From the NCBI GenBank assembly GCA_036504995.1, contig DASXUG010000008.1:453417-517416 (forward strand): DNA of 64,000 bases, written 5' to 3'. Within the stretch, counting starts at the first letter, position 1, and every line of letters starts with the position of its first letter. Shown here piece after piece: positions 45,503-53,419 of this stretch. The notes beneath the pieces are model-generated. The model was given only the letters and a program-made list of their open reading frames with translations. It made no database searches and had not been told where the DNA came from. A program made the translations under genes and the position numbers. The DNA comes from DASXUG01 sp036504995. Lineage in GTDB: Bacteria; Pseudomonadota; Gammaproteobacteria; Burkholderiales; Methylophilaceae.

Positions 45503-46837
45503 TCATCTATTTTTTGCCATTCTACCTGCAAGCATAGGTGACTGAACTATTTCCGGATTGTGAAGACGTAGCATCGTAGTACCAACGCCCGCTAAGCCTA
45601 AAAATAGACCTGGAATTTTCTTGGCACCTCGAAGGCCCAATGCCCAACTTTTTCCATTCGCATTATAGTGGTCAAAGCATAAATCTCCAGTGTACCTCGC
45701 TGCACGCAAATGATCTTGCCCACCTAATACTTCATGCGCAAGTAACAAAAGCTCCACCGCACCACTTAAACCATGGCATAAAGTCGTATCGACAATATTG
45801 CCTTGTTTGAGCGACACTCCAGCTTGTGCAATAAACATTCTAGCAGCTTGAATCGCAGCACTCGCTTCAGCCAGTGCTGTAATATTTTGTGTAGTCTCAT
45901 AAAGTCTGAGACGCACCGCACCAATACCGAATGCGCCATGACACCATGCGTTAGTCCACCCAGGCCATTGCTGCTTTTGCATAGAGGCTGAGCTGTACTC
46001 ACGTAAATCAGGCCACGCGGAATGCTCAGGAGCAAACCAACTGCGCTCATATTGAAAAGCCGCGTTCGCCGCAGTTGAATAGGCCTGATTTTTGGTTAGC
46101 CAAGCCATTTCTGATAACGCCCAACCAGCACCAGAAGCACCATGTCCAAGGCCACATAATGCAGGTGTGGAGTTGTGTGTTGGATACCAAGCCCCGCCAA
46201 ACCAATTTTTTTGCTGTCCCTTGATAAGTTGAACGCTACTGGCATGACAAGCCTTGAGCAGTAAAGCATCCATACTGTGTCGGTATACACTTAACAACCC
46301 TAAGATCACTCCTGCATTACCACTAATTAGGTCATACTCCATCATCGACGGCTCTGCTATTACCTGATTTGCCACTTGTTTTGCGAGATTAACCCCAGCT
46401 TTGTACAAGTCTTTACTGTTGAGACAATTGGCAGCCTCGATCACTGCTAAGGAAACACCAGTGGCTCCACTATAAAGGCCAATATTGGGGAGGTTAATAT
46501 TGGCCGAATTGTCGAGAGTATTAATATTATTTAGTGCAAATTTCAGACCTTCCTCAGCAGTTTTCGCATAAGTAGCATCATTGGTAAGTTTAGCAATATG
46601 TGCAAGAAACCATGCAATACCCACCGCCCCTGAGTACAAATCAGCGCCAACGGGTCGATGAACAATCTTGAGCGAGCTTTCATCAATACCCTCATAGTCG
46701 TCGCCAGACCACGTTACTCCAACTTTTGTTGGAATAGACTCCCTAACAAGTTGGTCAGCAATCGACAAAGCGGCGGACAAGTAAGGGGATTCATTGGTTT
46801 GACCTATAGATAAAATTGGATCTAAAACTTCATTCAT
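45503..46837 (-). CDS. LanC-like lanthionine cyclase
   Basis: A 444-residue alpha/alpha-toroid protein with repeated GxxG motifs (YSGAVGIAW, YSGATGVSL, ISGNAGVILG, GHGASGAGW, CHGAFGIGA, CHGLSGAVE, FLGLAGVGT), as in LanC. The zinc ligands are present: Cys299 (WCHG), Cys354 and His355 (LCHG). His232 (GLGHG) matches the active-site histidine of NisC. LanC adds cysteine thiols to dehydroalanine or dehydrobutyrine to form (methyl)lanthionine rings. It lies 10 bases after a HopA1-like gene and is the last gene of the S8-kinase-HopA1-LanC operon. This is a stand-alone cyclase, with no LanM or LanL dehydratase domain. Confidence 0.87.
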   Translation of the reverse strand: MNEVLDPILSIGQTNESPYLSAALSIADQLVRESIPTKVGVTWSGDDYEGIDESSLKIVHRPVGADLYSGAVGIAWFLAHIAKLTNDATYAKTAEEGLKFALNNINTLDNSANINLPNIGLYSGATGVSLAVIEAANCLNSKDLYKAGVNLAKQVANQVIAEPSMMEYDLISGNAGVILGLLSVYRHSMDALLLKACHASSVQLIKGQQKNWFGGAWYPTHNSTPALCGLGHGASGAGWALSEMAWLTKNQAYSTAANAAFQYERSWFAPEHSAWPDLREYSSASMQKQQWPGWTNAWCHGAFGIGAVRLRLYETTQNITALAEASAAIQAARMFIAQAGVSLKQGNIVDTTLCHGLSGAVELLLLAHEVLGGQDHLRAARYTGDLCFDHYNANGKSWALGLRGAKKIPGLFLGLAGVGTTMLRLHNPEIVQSPMLAGRMAKNR

Positions 46838-46847
46838 AATAACTCTC

Positions 46848-47801
46848 TCAATTTCGCCAAGGTGATGTTGGATTAGTATTTTTAGATTGTAAAGCTGCCA
46901 TCAATATAGCAATTGGATCAGAATTTACTGGTAACTTCTCATCAATCAGTTTGAGTATGCCAGAAGCAAGTGCGTAGCATTGTTTTTGCCCGTAGGACAG
47001 GCCGTTCCCTGGGTCTTCAGCTAAGGCAATGCCAGGGGCTACTTTGAGTGTGAGTGGTGGTGTGGATTCTCGTAAATATGGTTGAATTTTTTCGGCAATT
47101 TCGAGTGTAAATTGCTCTATCCGCTCCCAATCCCTTCCCTCAATATAGTAGATTAGTGAATCAACACGCGTATAGCTAAGCTCTTGGCTGGGGCATTTCA
47201 ATAAATATTTAAATTTTTGTGCATTCAGTGCAGCTGTCACTACATTTAATACAAAGCCAACCTGTTGATTACTGACGCTAAGATATAAACGAACTAAAGG
47301 ATGCCTAGGCTCTCCGTAAGGTGATTGTGCACACCAAAAACCTGTTTTATCGTCTACCCAAGCGATTAGATCTGAAACAGCAATCCTATCGCCTGGCATC
47401 ACTGGCATTGCTGGGCGTGAGAGATTGGCATACTCACCAATTCCTAACTCCCTCGCTTCTTTGCCATACCCAGCAATGCAGGTGCCATTTGGCCATGATT
47501 GCATCACTACCCAATCTGCATGCCAATCATGCAAAGCTGGCATACAGGAGCGCAAAGCACTAGAAAGCGAGCTACGCCCCAATGTTGGGGTGATTGCAGG
47601 AGTGACAGGCTCAGGTATGGAATACCAATTACCGTATAGCCATTCAGATAACCGCTCAAGCAAAGCAGGGGTATCATCCGTAGCAGCAGTTTTTGTGTCC
47701 CCCCTTATACTTCTCAGCTCAGCTTTAGCAGATATAACAAGCGTGAGTAAACGATTGAGAGCAACGTTAATGGCTAGGGTTGATTGCATGGCGAGTGACA
47801 T
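46848..47801 (-). CDS. HopA1-family protein, probable phosphate-elimination (lyase) component
   Basis: A 317-residue protein that I assign to the HopA1 effector family from its overall pattern (RLYLSVSNQQVGFVLNVVTAALN; Tyr- and Arg-rich central segment SYTRVDSLIYYIEGRDW; C-terminal APGIALAEDPGNGLSYGQKQCYALASGI). In class V lanthipeptide and thioviridamide-type clusters a HopA1-like protein works with an adjacent phosphotransferase to dehydrate Ser/Thr. The frame opens at a GTG at 47816, but the ATG at 47801 has GGAG upstream and forms a TAATG overlap with the kinase stop, implying tight coupling. The family call is by recognition of features, not by a database hit. Confidence 0.7.
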   Translation of the reverse strand: MSLAMQSTLAINVALNRLLTLVISAKAELRSIRGDTKTAATDDTPALLERLSEWLYGNWYSIPEPVTPAITPTLGRSSLSSALRSCMPALHDWHADWVVMQSWPNGTCIAGYGKEARELGIGEYANLSRPAMPVMPGDRIAVSDLIAWVDDKTGFWCAQSPYGEPRHPLVRLYLSVSNQQVGFVLNVVTAALNAQKFKYLLKCPSQELSYTRVDSLIYYIEGRDWERIEQFTLEIAEKIQPYLRESTPPLTLKVAPGIALAEDPGNGLSYGQKQCYALASGILKLIDEKLPVNSDPIAILMAALQSKNTNPTSPWRN

Positions 47802-48919
47802 TAAAATTGACTCCACAGGGAAATCGTTTCGGCTGTTTCATGCTGCTCGCGAATCAAGGTATGACAGTGCCCAACTATATCGAGGATATGTGTATCATCA
47901 CTCAAATTACTAGTGCAATCAGCCCATTCACAGGCAACGTGCAATAAGCGCGCCACCATAAAAAGCACCACATGGCGACAAACCGTCTTATTACTCAAAT
48001 CTGCCAACCCTTTACTGAAAGCATAGGCTCTTAGGAAACGGCGGATCAGCGGCTCCAATAAGTGCATAATATTAGTATCAGAGGGTAGCAACAGTCCGCA
48101 ACGAAAAGCCTCAATCACAGCATGTGCCAGCACACTCCCCACATCCCAAGCGGGATCGCCAGCGCCTGAAATTTCCCAATCTATAATTTTCAAATGCGCT
48201 TGTATGTCTGTATGCGCGAGAATCCAGTTCTCACAACGAATATCACCATGAATCAAACATTGGTCTTCGTAAACTGATTGCGCTTCTCGTAATATGGAGG
48301 CTAACTTTTCATCTCCAGCAATCATCTGCATCAATTTTTTTGTGCTGGCTGGCCGTGTCGCAGAAGCGATCTCCAATGCATCTGGTAGATGCAGTATGCC
48401 TATAGATAAGGCAGGCAGCAGCGCAACCTTACTGGTTGCCCGATGCCATTTGGCCATTTTCTGGCCAAGCTGCTGGCTGACTTGAGTATTGGCCAGACCT
48501 GAGCCGTACTTTATAGCAAGGTTGTCATTGAACAGAAAATCAATGACTAATGTTTGTCGACGCTCATCGATAATAATAGGTGTTGGTAGAATATCTGCGA
48601 TTTCTTCTATCCAGTTAGAAAGCCGATAAACATAAAACTCACGCGCCAAATCTCTGCCATTGGTGCTAGATTGAGATTGCTTAATGGCAACAGCTTTACC
48701 ATGAGGCGTGATCACTTTATATAGGGCATGCGAGCTTGAAAGTAACTCAATTCTTAATGTATCAGACCTTGCCTCGTCATCGGCAAGCCAGCCGCAAGCC
48801 ACTAATAGTTTAATTTGCGCGGCAAATTCTTGCCTTAGCGTTTTAGAGCATGGTCGTGTAGTTTCTAATGTTCGCTTATCATCTAAAGATGTTTGCAAGT
48901 CCAAGTTTAATCTCATCAT
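47801..48919 (-). CDS. APH-fold phosphotransferase, probable RiPP Ser/Thr kinase
   Basis: About 372 residues with an intact aminoglycoside-phosphotransferase-type active site: a Lys in GKAVAIKQS, the catalytic loop LIHGDIRCENWIL (Asp about 226, Asn about 231) and the metal-binding KIIDWEISGAGDPAWDVG (Asp about 247). The frame extends to an ATG at 48988 without a ribosome site. I prefer the paired ATGATG at 48919/48916, just after GAGAAGG. Its neighbours (S8 protease upstream, HopA1-like protein and LanC downstream) suggest it phosphorylates Ser/Thr residues of a peptide for elimination, as proposed for the LxmK/TvaC-type kinases. A small-molecule kinase role is the alternative. Confidence 0.75.
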   Translation of the reverse strand: MMRLNLDLQTSLDDKRTLETTRPCSKTLRQEFAAQIKLLVACGWLADDEARSDTLRIELLSSSHALYKVITPHGKAVAIKQSQSSTNGRDLAREFYVYRLSNWIEEIADILPTPIIIDERRQTLVIDFLFNDNLAIKYGSGLANTQVSQQLGQKMAKWHRATSKVALLPALSIGILHLPDALEIASATRPASTKKLMQMIAGDEKLASILREAQSVYEDQCLIHGDIRCENWILAHTDIQAHLKIIDWEISGAGDPAWDVGSVLAHAVIEAFRCGLLLPSDTNIMHLLEPLIRRFLRAYAFSKGLADLSNKTVCRHVVLFMVARLLHVACEWADCTSNLSDDTHILDIVGHCHTLIREQHETAETISLWSQF

Positions 48920-49037
48920 ACCTTCTCGAACATTGATTGGTGAATTCGGTATAAGCCTAATCGTGCAACGGCCACGATCAGGCTCCATTTGCGTTAACTT
49001 AGGTAAGTTTCACGGCAAAGTTTTACTTAATGGCTAC

Positions 49038-50870
49038 TTAACAACAGCCTTTACTACCATCGTCATCCTCATAGTACGGGGCATACGGGTCGTAACTCTC
49101 CCAACCACTATAACCACTTTCATCTTGCATCAAGCCATGCTCAATTGGGCCTGGATCTCCAGGGTTGTGACCACAAACAAGACCAGATGGACAATGAATA
49201 GTGGCAGATGGTATTGGGCATGTTGTAGCCGGGATAGAGGGGCAATGTGTCAATACTGAGGGGTGAGGACATGTCACTAGGGTTGTTTTGGGGCAAACTA
49301 CCGATGGGCAGCTAATCACTAAAGACGGTTTAGGACAACTAAATGTAGGCACTGAAGGGCATTTAATCAACAGCGATGGCTTTGGACAAGTAATTGGTGT
49401 GGTACGCGGACACGCTATTGAGGGGCAAGCAATGAGTACCGACTTTCGAGGACAGGTTAAAATAGGTACCGACACTTTAGGTGGGCATGCCCTATTGACT
49501 GCTGCTTGAGCGTCAACACAACCAAACCCATAATTATTGTTGGGTACTGGATCTGCTGGGTTATCTCGCAGAGGACGTGCAGTTTGACGTAGGATGTCGC
49601 CAACTTGCGCAGCAGAAAGCGAGGAGTTGCAAGACAGCACTAAAGCCGCTACCCCTGCCACATGCGGTGCTGCCATCGAAGTACCAGACATGGTGGTATA
49701 GCTATTGTTCCAAACCGTACTAAGTACATTGACTCCAGGCCCTGAAATATCAATATGCGATCCAACCTGCGAGAATGACGCGCGATGATCTGACGAGTCA
49801 ATCGCTGCCACAGCGATTACGTCTGGGTAAGCAGCAGGAAATGAAGTAGGAGCTCCAATCCCACCATTACCCATCGCTGCCACCACGACCACATTATGGG
49901 CAATCGCGTAAGCAACGGCGTCACGCTCAACTTGAGTATCTGTTGAGCCACCTAAACTCATATTAATCACACGTGCACCATGATCTACCGCCCAGCGTAT
50001 ACCCGCTGCAATATCAGTAGAAGAGCCAGTACCACGCACATCAGATGCATTAGCGTTGTTAACAATTCTGGCCAATACACGCACTGGCATAATTCTGCAG
50101 CTCCAAGTCACGCCTGCCACGCCCACTGCATTATTGCTTAAACAGGCTATGGTGCCTGCAACGTGTGTACCATGCCCCACTTCATCTTGTGGGTCATTAT
50201 CAACCCCGTTGAAATCACCTTCAAAGTGGAAGCCATTGGGTGCTGTGGGATTAGTGCCCAAATTCACCATGTCTGTCCCTTGCACAAGTAAAGGGGCAAG
50301 TTCTGGATGATCAAGATCCACCCCCGTATCAATCACCGCGACTACAATATTCGGAGAACCTGTTACTCTATCCCATGCAGCTGGACAGTTTATTTTGGCA
50401 AGGCCCCATTGTGAGGCGAAATTCGGGTCATTAGGCGTGACGCAAGTTTCGCGATAGCAATTTGGCTCTGCATACTCAACCCCCTCCAACTTTTCAAACT
50501 GTGCCGCAGCTTCAGCTGGTGATTTCTTTCCTGAATAGCGAATATGAAAGGTTGATGCCATCGGCACGGCCACCTCCATCGCGACCGAACTCACTGGCGC
50601 AGGTGGATGCAAACGAGTGATAGAGGTCACTTTAATGTCAGCTAGTAAGTTGTCTAATGCATTGATACCAAAGGTTAATGCACCTGTAAAAGATGAGCTC
50701 TTAATTGGACCCGTTGCGATACTGGAAGTGATACTGGCGGCGGCACTTTGTTGTAGTTGCACAATAAGCTCGCCAGGAATAATGTTGGATACTTTTTCAC
50801 CAAAAATTGGCTCTTTAGCGTCTATAGTGTTATTAGAAGTTTTTTTTGGTTTACCTTTTCTTGTTGCCAT
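49038..50870 (-). CDS. S8 subtilisin-like protease with Cys/Ser/Thr repeat tail
   Basis: A 610-residue protein without a signal peptide (basic MATRKGKPKK start). Residues about 30-137 form an I9-like prodomain ending GVEYAEPN. The peptidase domain follows with Asp181 (VIDTGVD), His233 (HGTHVAG), Asn335 (MGNGG) and Ser398 (GTSMAAPH), all intact. From about 460 the sequence changes to a repeat domain with 14 cysteines (462-566), mostly in CP pairs, and about 25 Ser/Thr. An acidic Tyr/Asp tail ending in GCC closes the protein. A strong ribosome site (AGGAGAG) precedes the ATG. It heads the kinase-HopA1-LanC operon. I infer that the tail is the substrate of those enzymes. A metal-binding or disulfide-bonded tail is the alternative. 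Confidence 0.88.
   Translation of the reverse strand: MATRKGKPKKTSNNTIDAKEPIFGEKVSNIIPGELIVQLQQSAAASITSSIATGPIKSSSFTGALTFGINALDNLLADIKVTSITRLHPPAPVSSVAMEVAVPMASTFHIRYSGKKSPAEAAAQFEKLEGVEYAEPNCYRETCVTPNDPNFASQWGLAKINCPAAWDRVTGSPNIVVAVIDTGVDLDHPELAPLLVQGTDMVNLGTNPTAPNGFHFEGDFNGVDNDPQDEVGHGTHVAGTIACLSNNAVGVAGVTWSCRIMPVRVLARIVNNANASDVRGTGSSTDIAAGIRWAVDHGARVINMSLGGSTDTQVERDAVAYAIAHNVVVVAAMGNGGIGAPTSFPAAYPDVIAVAAIDSSDHRASFSQVGSHIDISGPGVNVLSTVWNNSYTTMSGTSMAAPHVAGVAALVLSCNSSLSAAQVGDILRQTARPLRDNPADPVPNNNYGFGCVDAQAAVNRACPPKVSVPILTCPRKSVLIACPSIACPRTTPITCPKPSLLIKCPSVPTFSCPKPSLVISCPSVVCPKTTLVTCPHPSVLTHCPSIPATTCPIPSATIHCPSGLVCGHNPGDPGPIEHGLMQDESGYSGWESYDPYAPYYEDDDGSKGCC
49173..49487 (-). repeat. Cys-Pro/Ser-Thr repeat domain, two 39-residue units plus a partial
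   Basis: Within the protease tail (residues 462-566) three sub-motifs recur in fixed order: CPxxSxxxxCPSxx (14 residues), CPxTTxxT (8) and CPxPSxLxxCPSxPxxx (17). Together they make a 39-residue unit seen at 473-511 and again at 512-550, with a partial copy at 551-566. Ser or Thr often directly precedes Cys. The regular Cys and Ser/Thr spacing suits repeated thioether rings. Confidence 0.85.
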
Positions 50871-51404
50871 GATGACTCTCCTTTAATGATCGGTGCTATA
50901 AGCATCAACTAATTAAATATACTCAATAAAATCCCGTGAATTAGAACTGAGCTAACGGGCAACCTTCTTAGATTTAATTAACCACCATCCAAAAATCGGC
51001 ATAAATCATGCCTAAAAAGTGGATTAATGTTATTTTATAGATACTATTTTAGAATCCATAAAATACCATATCATTATTTTTTTGCATATTCAATCAATAT
51101 TTAAAACAAATGGTATTTATTTAGAATCCATAATAAATTTATAAGTATCCTATACATCATGATGCAAAGTTAAGGAGTGAAAATAAAGGTGATAAAAAGG
51201 CGTTAGTGTTGATCAAAACAAGTAACAAAAAGATTGAGGCTCATATTTAGCCGTGTATTAGCGAGAAAGAAGAAAGCAAACTAAACACTACATATCGTTA
51301 AAGTATCCCAAAATACTGCCGACAATGAAGCTAGAGAACGCTAAAGGCACTAAAAGCACCCAGCTTAGCGGTGCCATTAGCCAAACATTCTAGACAGAGG
51401 CGAT
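50871..51404. promoter_or_regulatory. Regulatory region upstream of the protease/LanC operon
   Basis: A 534-base AT-rich stretch between the leftward RiPP-like operon and a rightward small gene. TTTAGAATCCATAA occurs twice (51048 and 51118). An inverted pair AAATACCAT (51061-51069) and ATGGTATTT (51110-51118) lies between and against these copies, which suggests binding sites for a dimeric regulator. I found no Cys-containing short open frame with a ribosome site that could be a separate precursor peptide on the plus strand; the minus strand was scanned less completely. Confidence 0.5.
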
Positions 51405-51749
51405 ATGTTGAGTGACCCAAGAGAAACCGTTTTGTTGAAGCGCTTTATGAGCGAGTTAGAAGAGAATAAAATTTCATTTGAAGGTTTTGTGCGTGATATT
51501 GAAAACGTGCGCTTCTGCAAATACCCGTTGGATGGTAATCAAATTACACGGTGCCAGTATGCAATTAGAAATATGGAGATGCTCATTCTCAGCATGAAGC
51601 GCTGCGCTGAGCTTGAGATATACGAGCCATTTGAAAAAAATCAGGTGTTAGATACCAAAAATAGCTGGGAGGCTAAATTTGCAAGAGTTGAGCTATTACT
51701 GGCTGACATCACCAATGTGATTAAAAAAACCGAACATTTATCAGTTTGA
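51405..51749 (+). CDS. Small protein of unknown function
   Basis: A 114-residue, probably cytoplasmic, mostly helical protein with three cysteines (FCKYP, ITRCQ, MKRCAE) and charged amphipathic helices (LLKRFMSELEENKI; KFARVELLLADITNVIKK). No signal peptide or membrane segment. I recognise no family. It faces away from the RiPP-like operon and is convergent with the aldo/keto reductase gene. Its start ATG has AGAGGCGAT upstream, a fair ribosome site. Confidence 0.6.
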   Translation: MLSDPRETVLLKRFMSELEENKISFEGFVRDIENVRFCKYPLDGNQITRCQYAIRNMEMLILSMKRCAELEIYEPFEKNQVLDTKNSWEAKFARVELLLADITNVIKKTEHLSV

Positions 51750-51774
51750 ATGCTATTAAAAACAACGCGCCAAT

Positions 51775-52833
51775 CTAAGGCGCAGGATTCATCATTGTCA
51801 AATGTAGCGTTTCAATTTTTTGTAGTAGCTCAGGCGACAATTGAATATCCCAAGCGCCTATGTTTTCTTTTAGCTGCGTCATATTGGTCGCCCCAATAAT
51901 CGTGCTAGTCACAAACCAGCGCTGATAAATGAAGGCCAAAGCCATTTGCGTCGGCGTTAGGCCGTGCTCACGTGCTAGTTTTGCATAAGCAGCACTGGCC
52001 GTAGCGACCCCAGGTTTGGTGTAGCGCTGAGCGTAACCTAAAAACTGCGTCACACGCCCTTTTGCTTGCGGATTATCAATATATTTACCCGTGAGATGGC
52101 CAAAAGCCAAAGGGGAGTACGCCAGCAAACCTAAGTTTTCACGGTAGAGCACTTCGCTCATACCGAACTCCATACCACGATTCATCAAGTTATAACAGTT
52201 TTGTATGCTAGCAATACGTGGCAAGTTACACTCTTTAGCAATACGCAAAAACTCCATCACACCCCACGGATACTCGTTTGAGAGTCCGATATGACGCACT
52301 TTTCCTTCTTGAATCAACTCGGCTAAAGTTTCAAGCTGGGTGCGAATCGGCTCCCATGCCTTGGCTTCTCCATTCGCATTCAATTCATTAGCAGGATCAA
52401 ACTGATATTGACCAAATAGTGGCACATTACGCTCTGGCCAATGAATTTGATAAAGATCTAGATAATCAGTTTGTAAGCGTTTGAGTGAGCCGTCAATGGC
52501 ACTACGGATATTCTTACGCGCTAATGAATCATCCCCACCGCGTATCCATGCAATGCCACGATTACGACTCGACACCTTACTCGCTAAAACAATCTTATCG
52601 CGCGCTTGACGCTTAAGCCATGTGCCGATGATAGTTTCGGTGCGTGTATAAGTTTCCGCCTTAGGCGGCACGGGATACATCTCAGCAGTATCAATAAAGT
52701 TAATACCTTGCGATAACGCATAATCTAATTGCTGGTGGGCTTCTGCTTCGGTATTTTGGTCACCAAAAGTCATGGTCCCTAAACAAACAGAAGATATATT
52801 TAAACTGGTGTGAGCTAGTTGACGGTATTGCAT
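51775..52833 (-). CDS. tas: Aldo/keto reductase, Tas-like
   Basis: A 352-residue NADP-dependent oxidoreductase of the AKR superfamily. It has GTMTFGDQN near 18-26, catalytic Asp/Tyr in FIDTAEMYPVPPKAETYTRTE near 46-66, Lys in IVLASKVS, His in YQIHWPERN and the cofactor loop at IIGATNMTQLKENI near 315-328. The MYPVPP segment and length match E. coli Tas. The physiological carbonyl substrate is unknown. It stands alone, convergent with the small unknown gene. Confidence 0.9.
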   Translation of the reverse strand: MQYRQLAHTSLNISSVCLGTMTFGDQNTEAEAHQQLDYALSQGINFIDTAEMYPVPPKAETYTRTETIIGTWLKRQARDKIVLASKVSSRNRGIAWIRGGDDSLARKNIRSAIDGSLKRLQTDYLDLYQIHWPERNVPLFGQYQFDPANELNANGEAKAWEPIRTQLETLAELIQEGKVRHIGLSNEYPWGVMEFLRIAKECNLPRIASIQNCYNLMNRGMEFGMSEVLYRENLGLLAYSPLAFGHLTGKYIDNPQAKGRVTQFLGYAQRYTKPGVATASAAYAKLAREHGLTPTQMALAFIYQRWFVTSTIIGATNMTQLKENIGAWDIQLSPELLQKIETLHLTMMNPAP

Positions 52834-52918
52834 GGGGCTTGAAGTCGATCAATTGAATTGATTAACATTCTAGCCTAAAGATGACGGCTATTAGGACGAT
52901 TTTGGAGAATAATTATGC

Positions 52919-52959
52919 AAAAAAAACATTCCACCACTAAGGGGGTGCAGCGGAATGTT
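52919..52959 (-). terminator. Terminator of the PEP-CTERM gene
   Basis: On the minus strand AACATTCC and GGAATGTT form the outer stem, with an inner CACC/GGTG pair, followed by a run of eight T. This is a clear rho-independent terminator for the leftward small PEP-CTERM gene. Confidence 0.8.
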
Positions 52960-52995
52960 AAAAACCGTTTGCAATAACAACGGCGGAGAGAACAG

Positions 52996-53235
52996 TTAGG
53001 CTTTTACAGCCTTTGCTTTTAATTTGCGACGTGCGGCAAAACCAACAATGCCCAAACCTGCTAACATCATGCCGTAGACTTCTGGCTCAGGTACGGCTGT
53101 TGCTGATTGTTGAGGCGATTTATGATCGTCTCTATTGTGATCCTGTCTATTATGGTCATCTTGATCTGCAAAAGTCATTGTCGATAAAGTCATTAACATT
53201 ACTGCGGCCAAACTACGTGCTGTGAAAAATTTCAT
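52996..53235 (-). CDS. Small PEP-CTERM-sorted protein
   Basis: A 79-residue secreted protein: signal peptide (MKFFTARSLAAVMLMTLSTMTFA), a short Asp/His/Asn/Arg-rich linker (DQDDHNRQDHNRDDH), then the sorting tail AVPEPEVYGMMLAGLGIVGFAARRKLKAK. The tail has the full PEP-CTERM plan: PEP motif, hydrophobic helix and basic end, recognised by exosortase. The start is the ATG at 53235, with AAGGA five bases upstream. An open frame of five more codons lies in front. Its mature part would be only about 30 residues, so it may be a surface or matrix peptide. The EPS/PrsT locus at the left of the window supports an active exosortase system, although xrtA itself is not seen. Confidence 0.85.
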   Translation of the reverse strand: MKFFTARSLAAVMLMTLSTMTFADQDDHNRQDHNRDDHKSPQQSATAVPEPEVYGMMLAGLGIVGFAARRKLKAKAVKA

Positions 53236-53419
53236 GTTCATCCTTATCAAATTAAATAAAAAACACCCAGTACTCCTAAATTTGTTTACGGCGTGCTTTT
53301 ATAAAACTTTAGGGCTTGGTTAAAATGAATTACACCTACCAAATCAGCCCCCAGCAGCAAAACTAAGCATCCCCTGTTTATGCTAGACTCAGCGATACTG
53401 TCACGTCACAAGATAAAAA

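Noticed and set aside
48708..49259. Plus-strand 183-codon frame spanning the kinase start and protease tail
   Set aside because: It is antisense to two well-supported genes and shows no recognisable domain or ribosome site.
49288..49509. Plus-strand open frame of 73 codons with Gly-Gln repeats, opposite the protease tail
   Set aside because: It is the antisense of the Cys-Pro repeat domain and its periodicity comes from that repeat. It lacks a ribosome site.
51325..51393. 22-codon frame (MKLENAKGTKSTQLSGAISQTF) upstream of the small gene at 51405, considered as a RiPP precursor
   Set aside because: No ribosome site, no cysteine, and it points away from the modifying operon.
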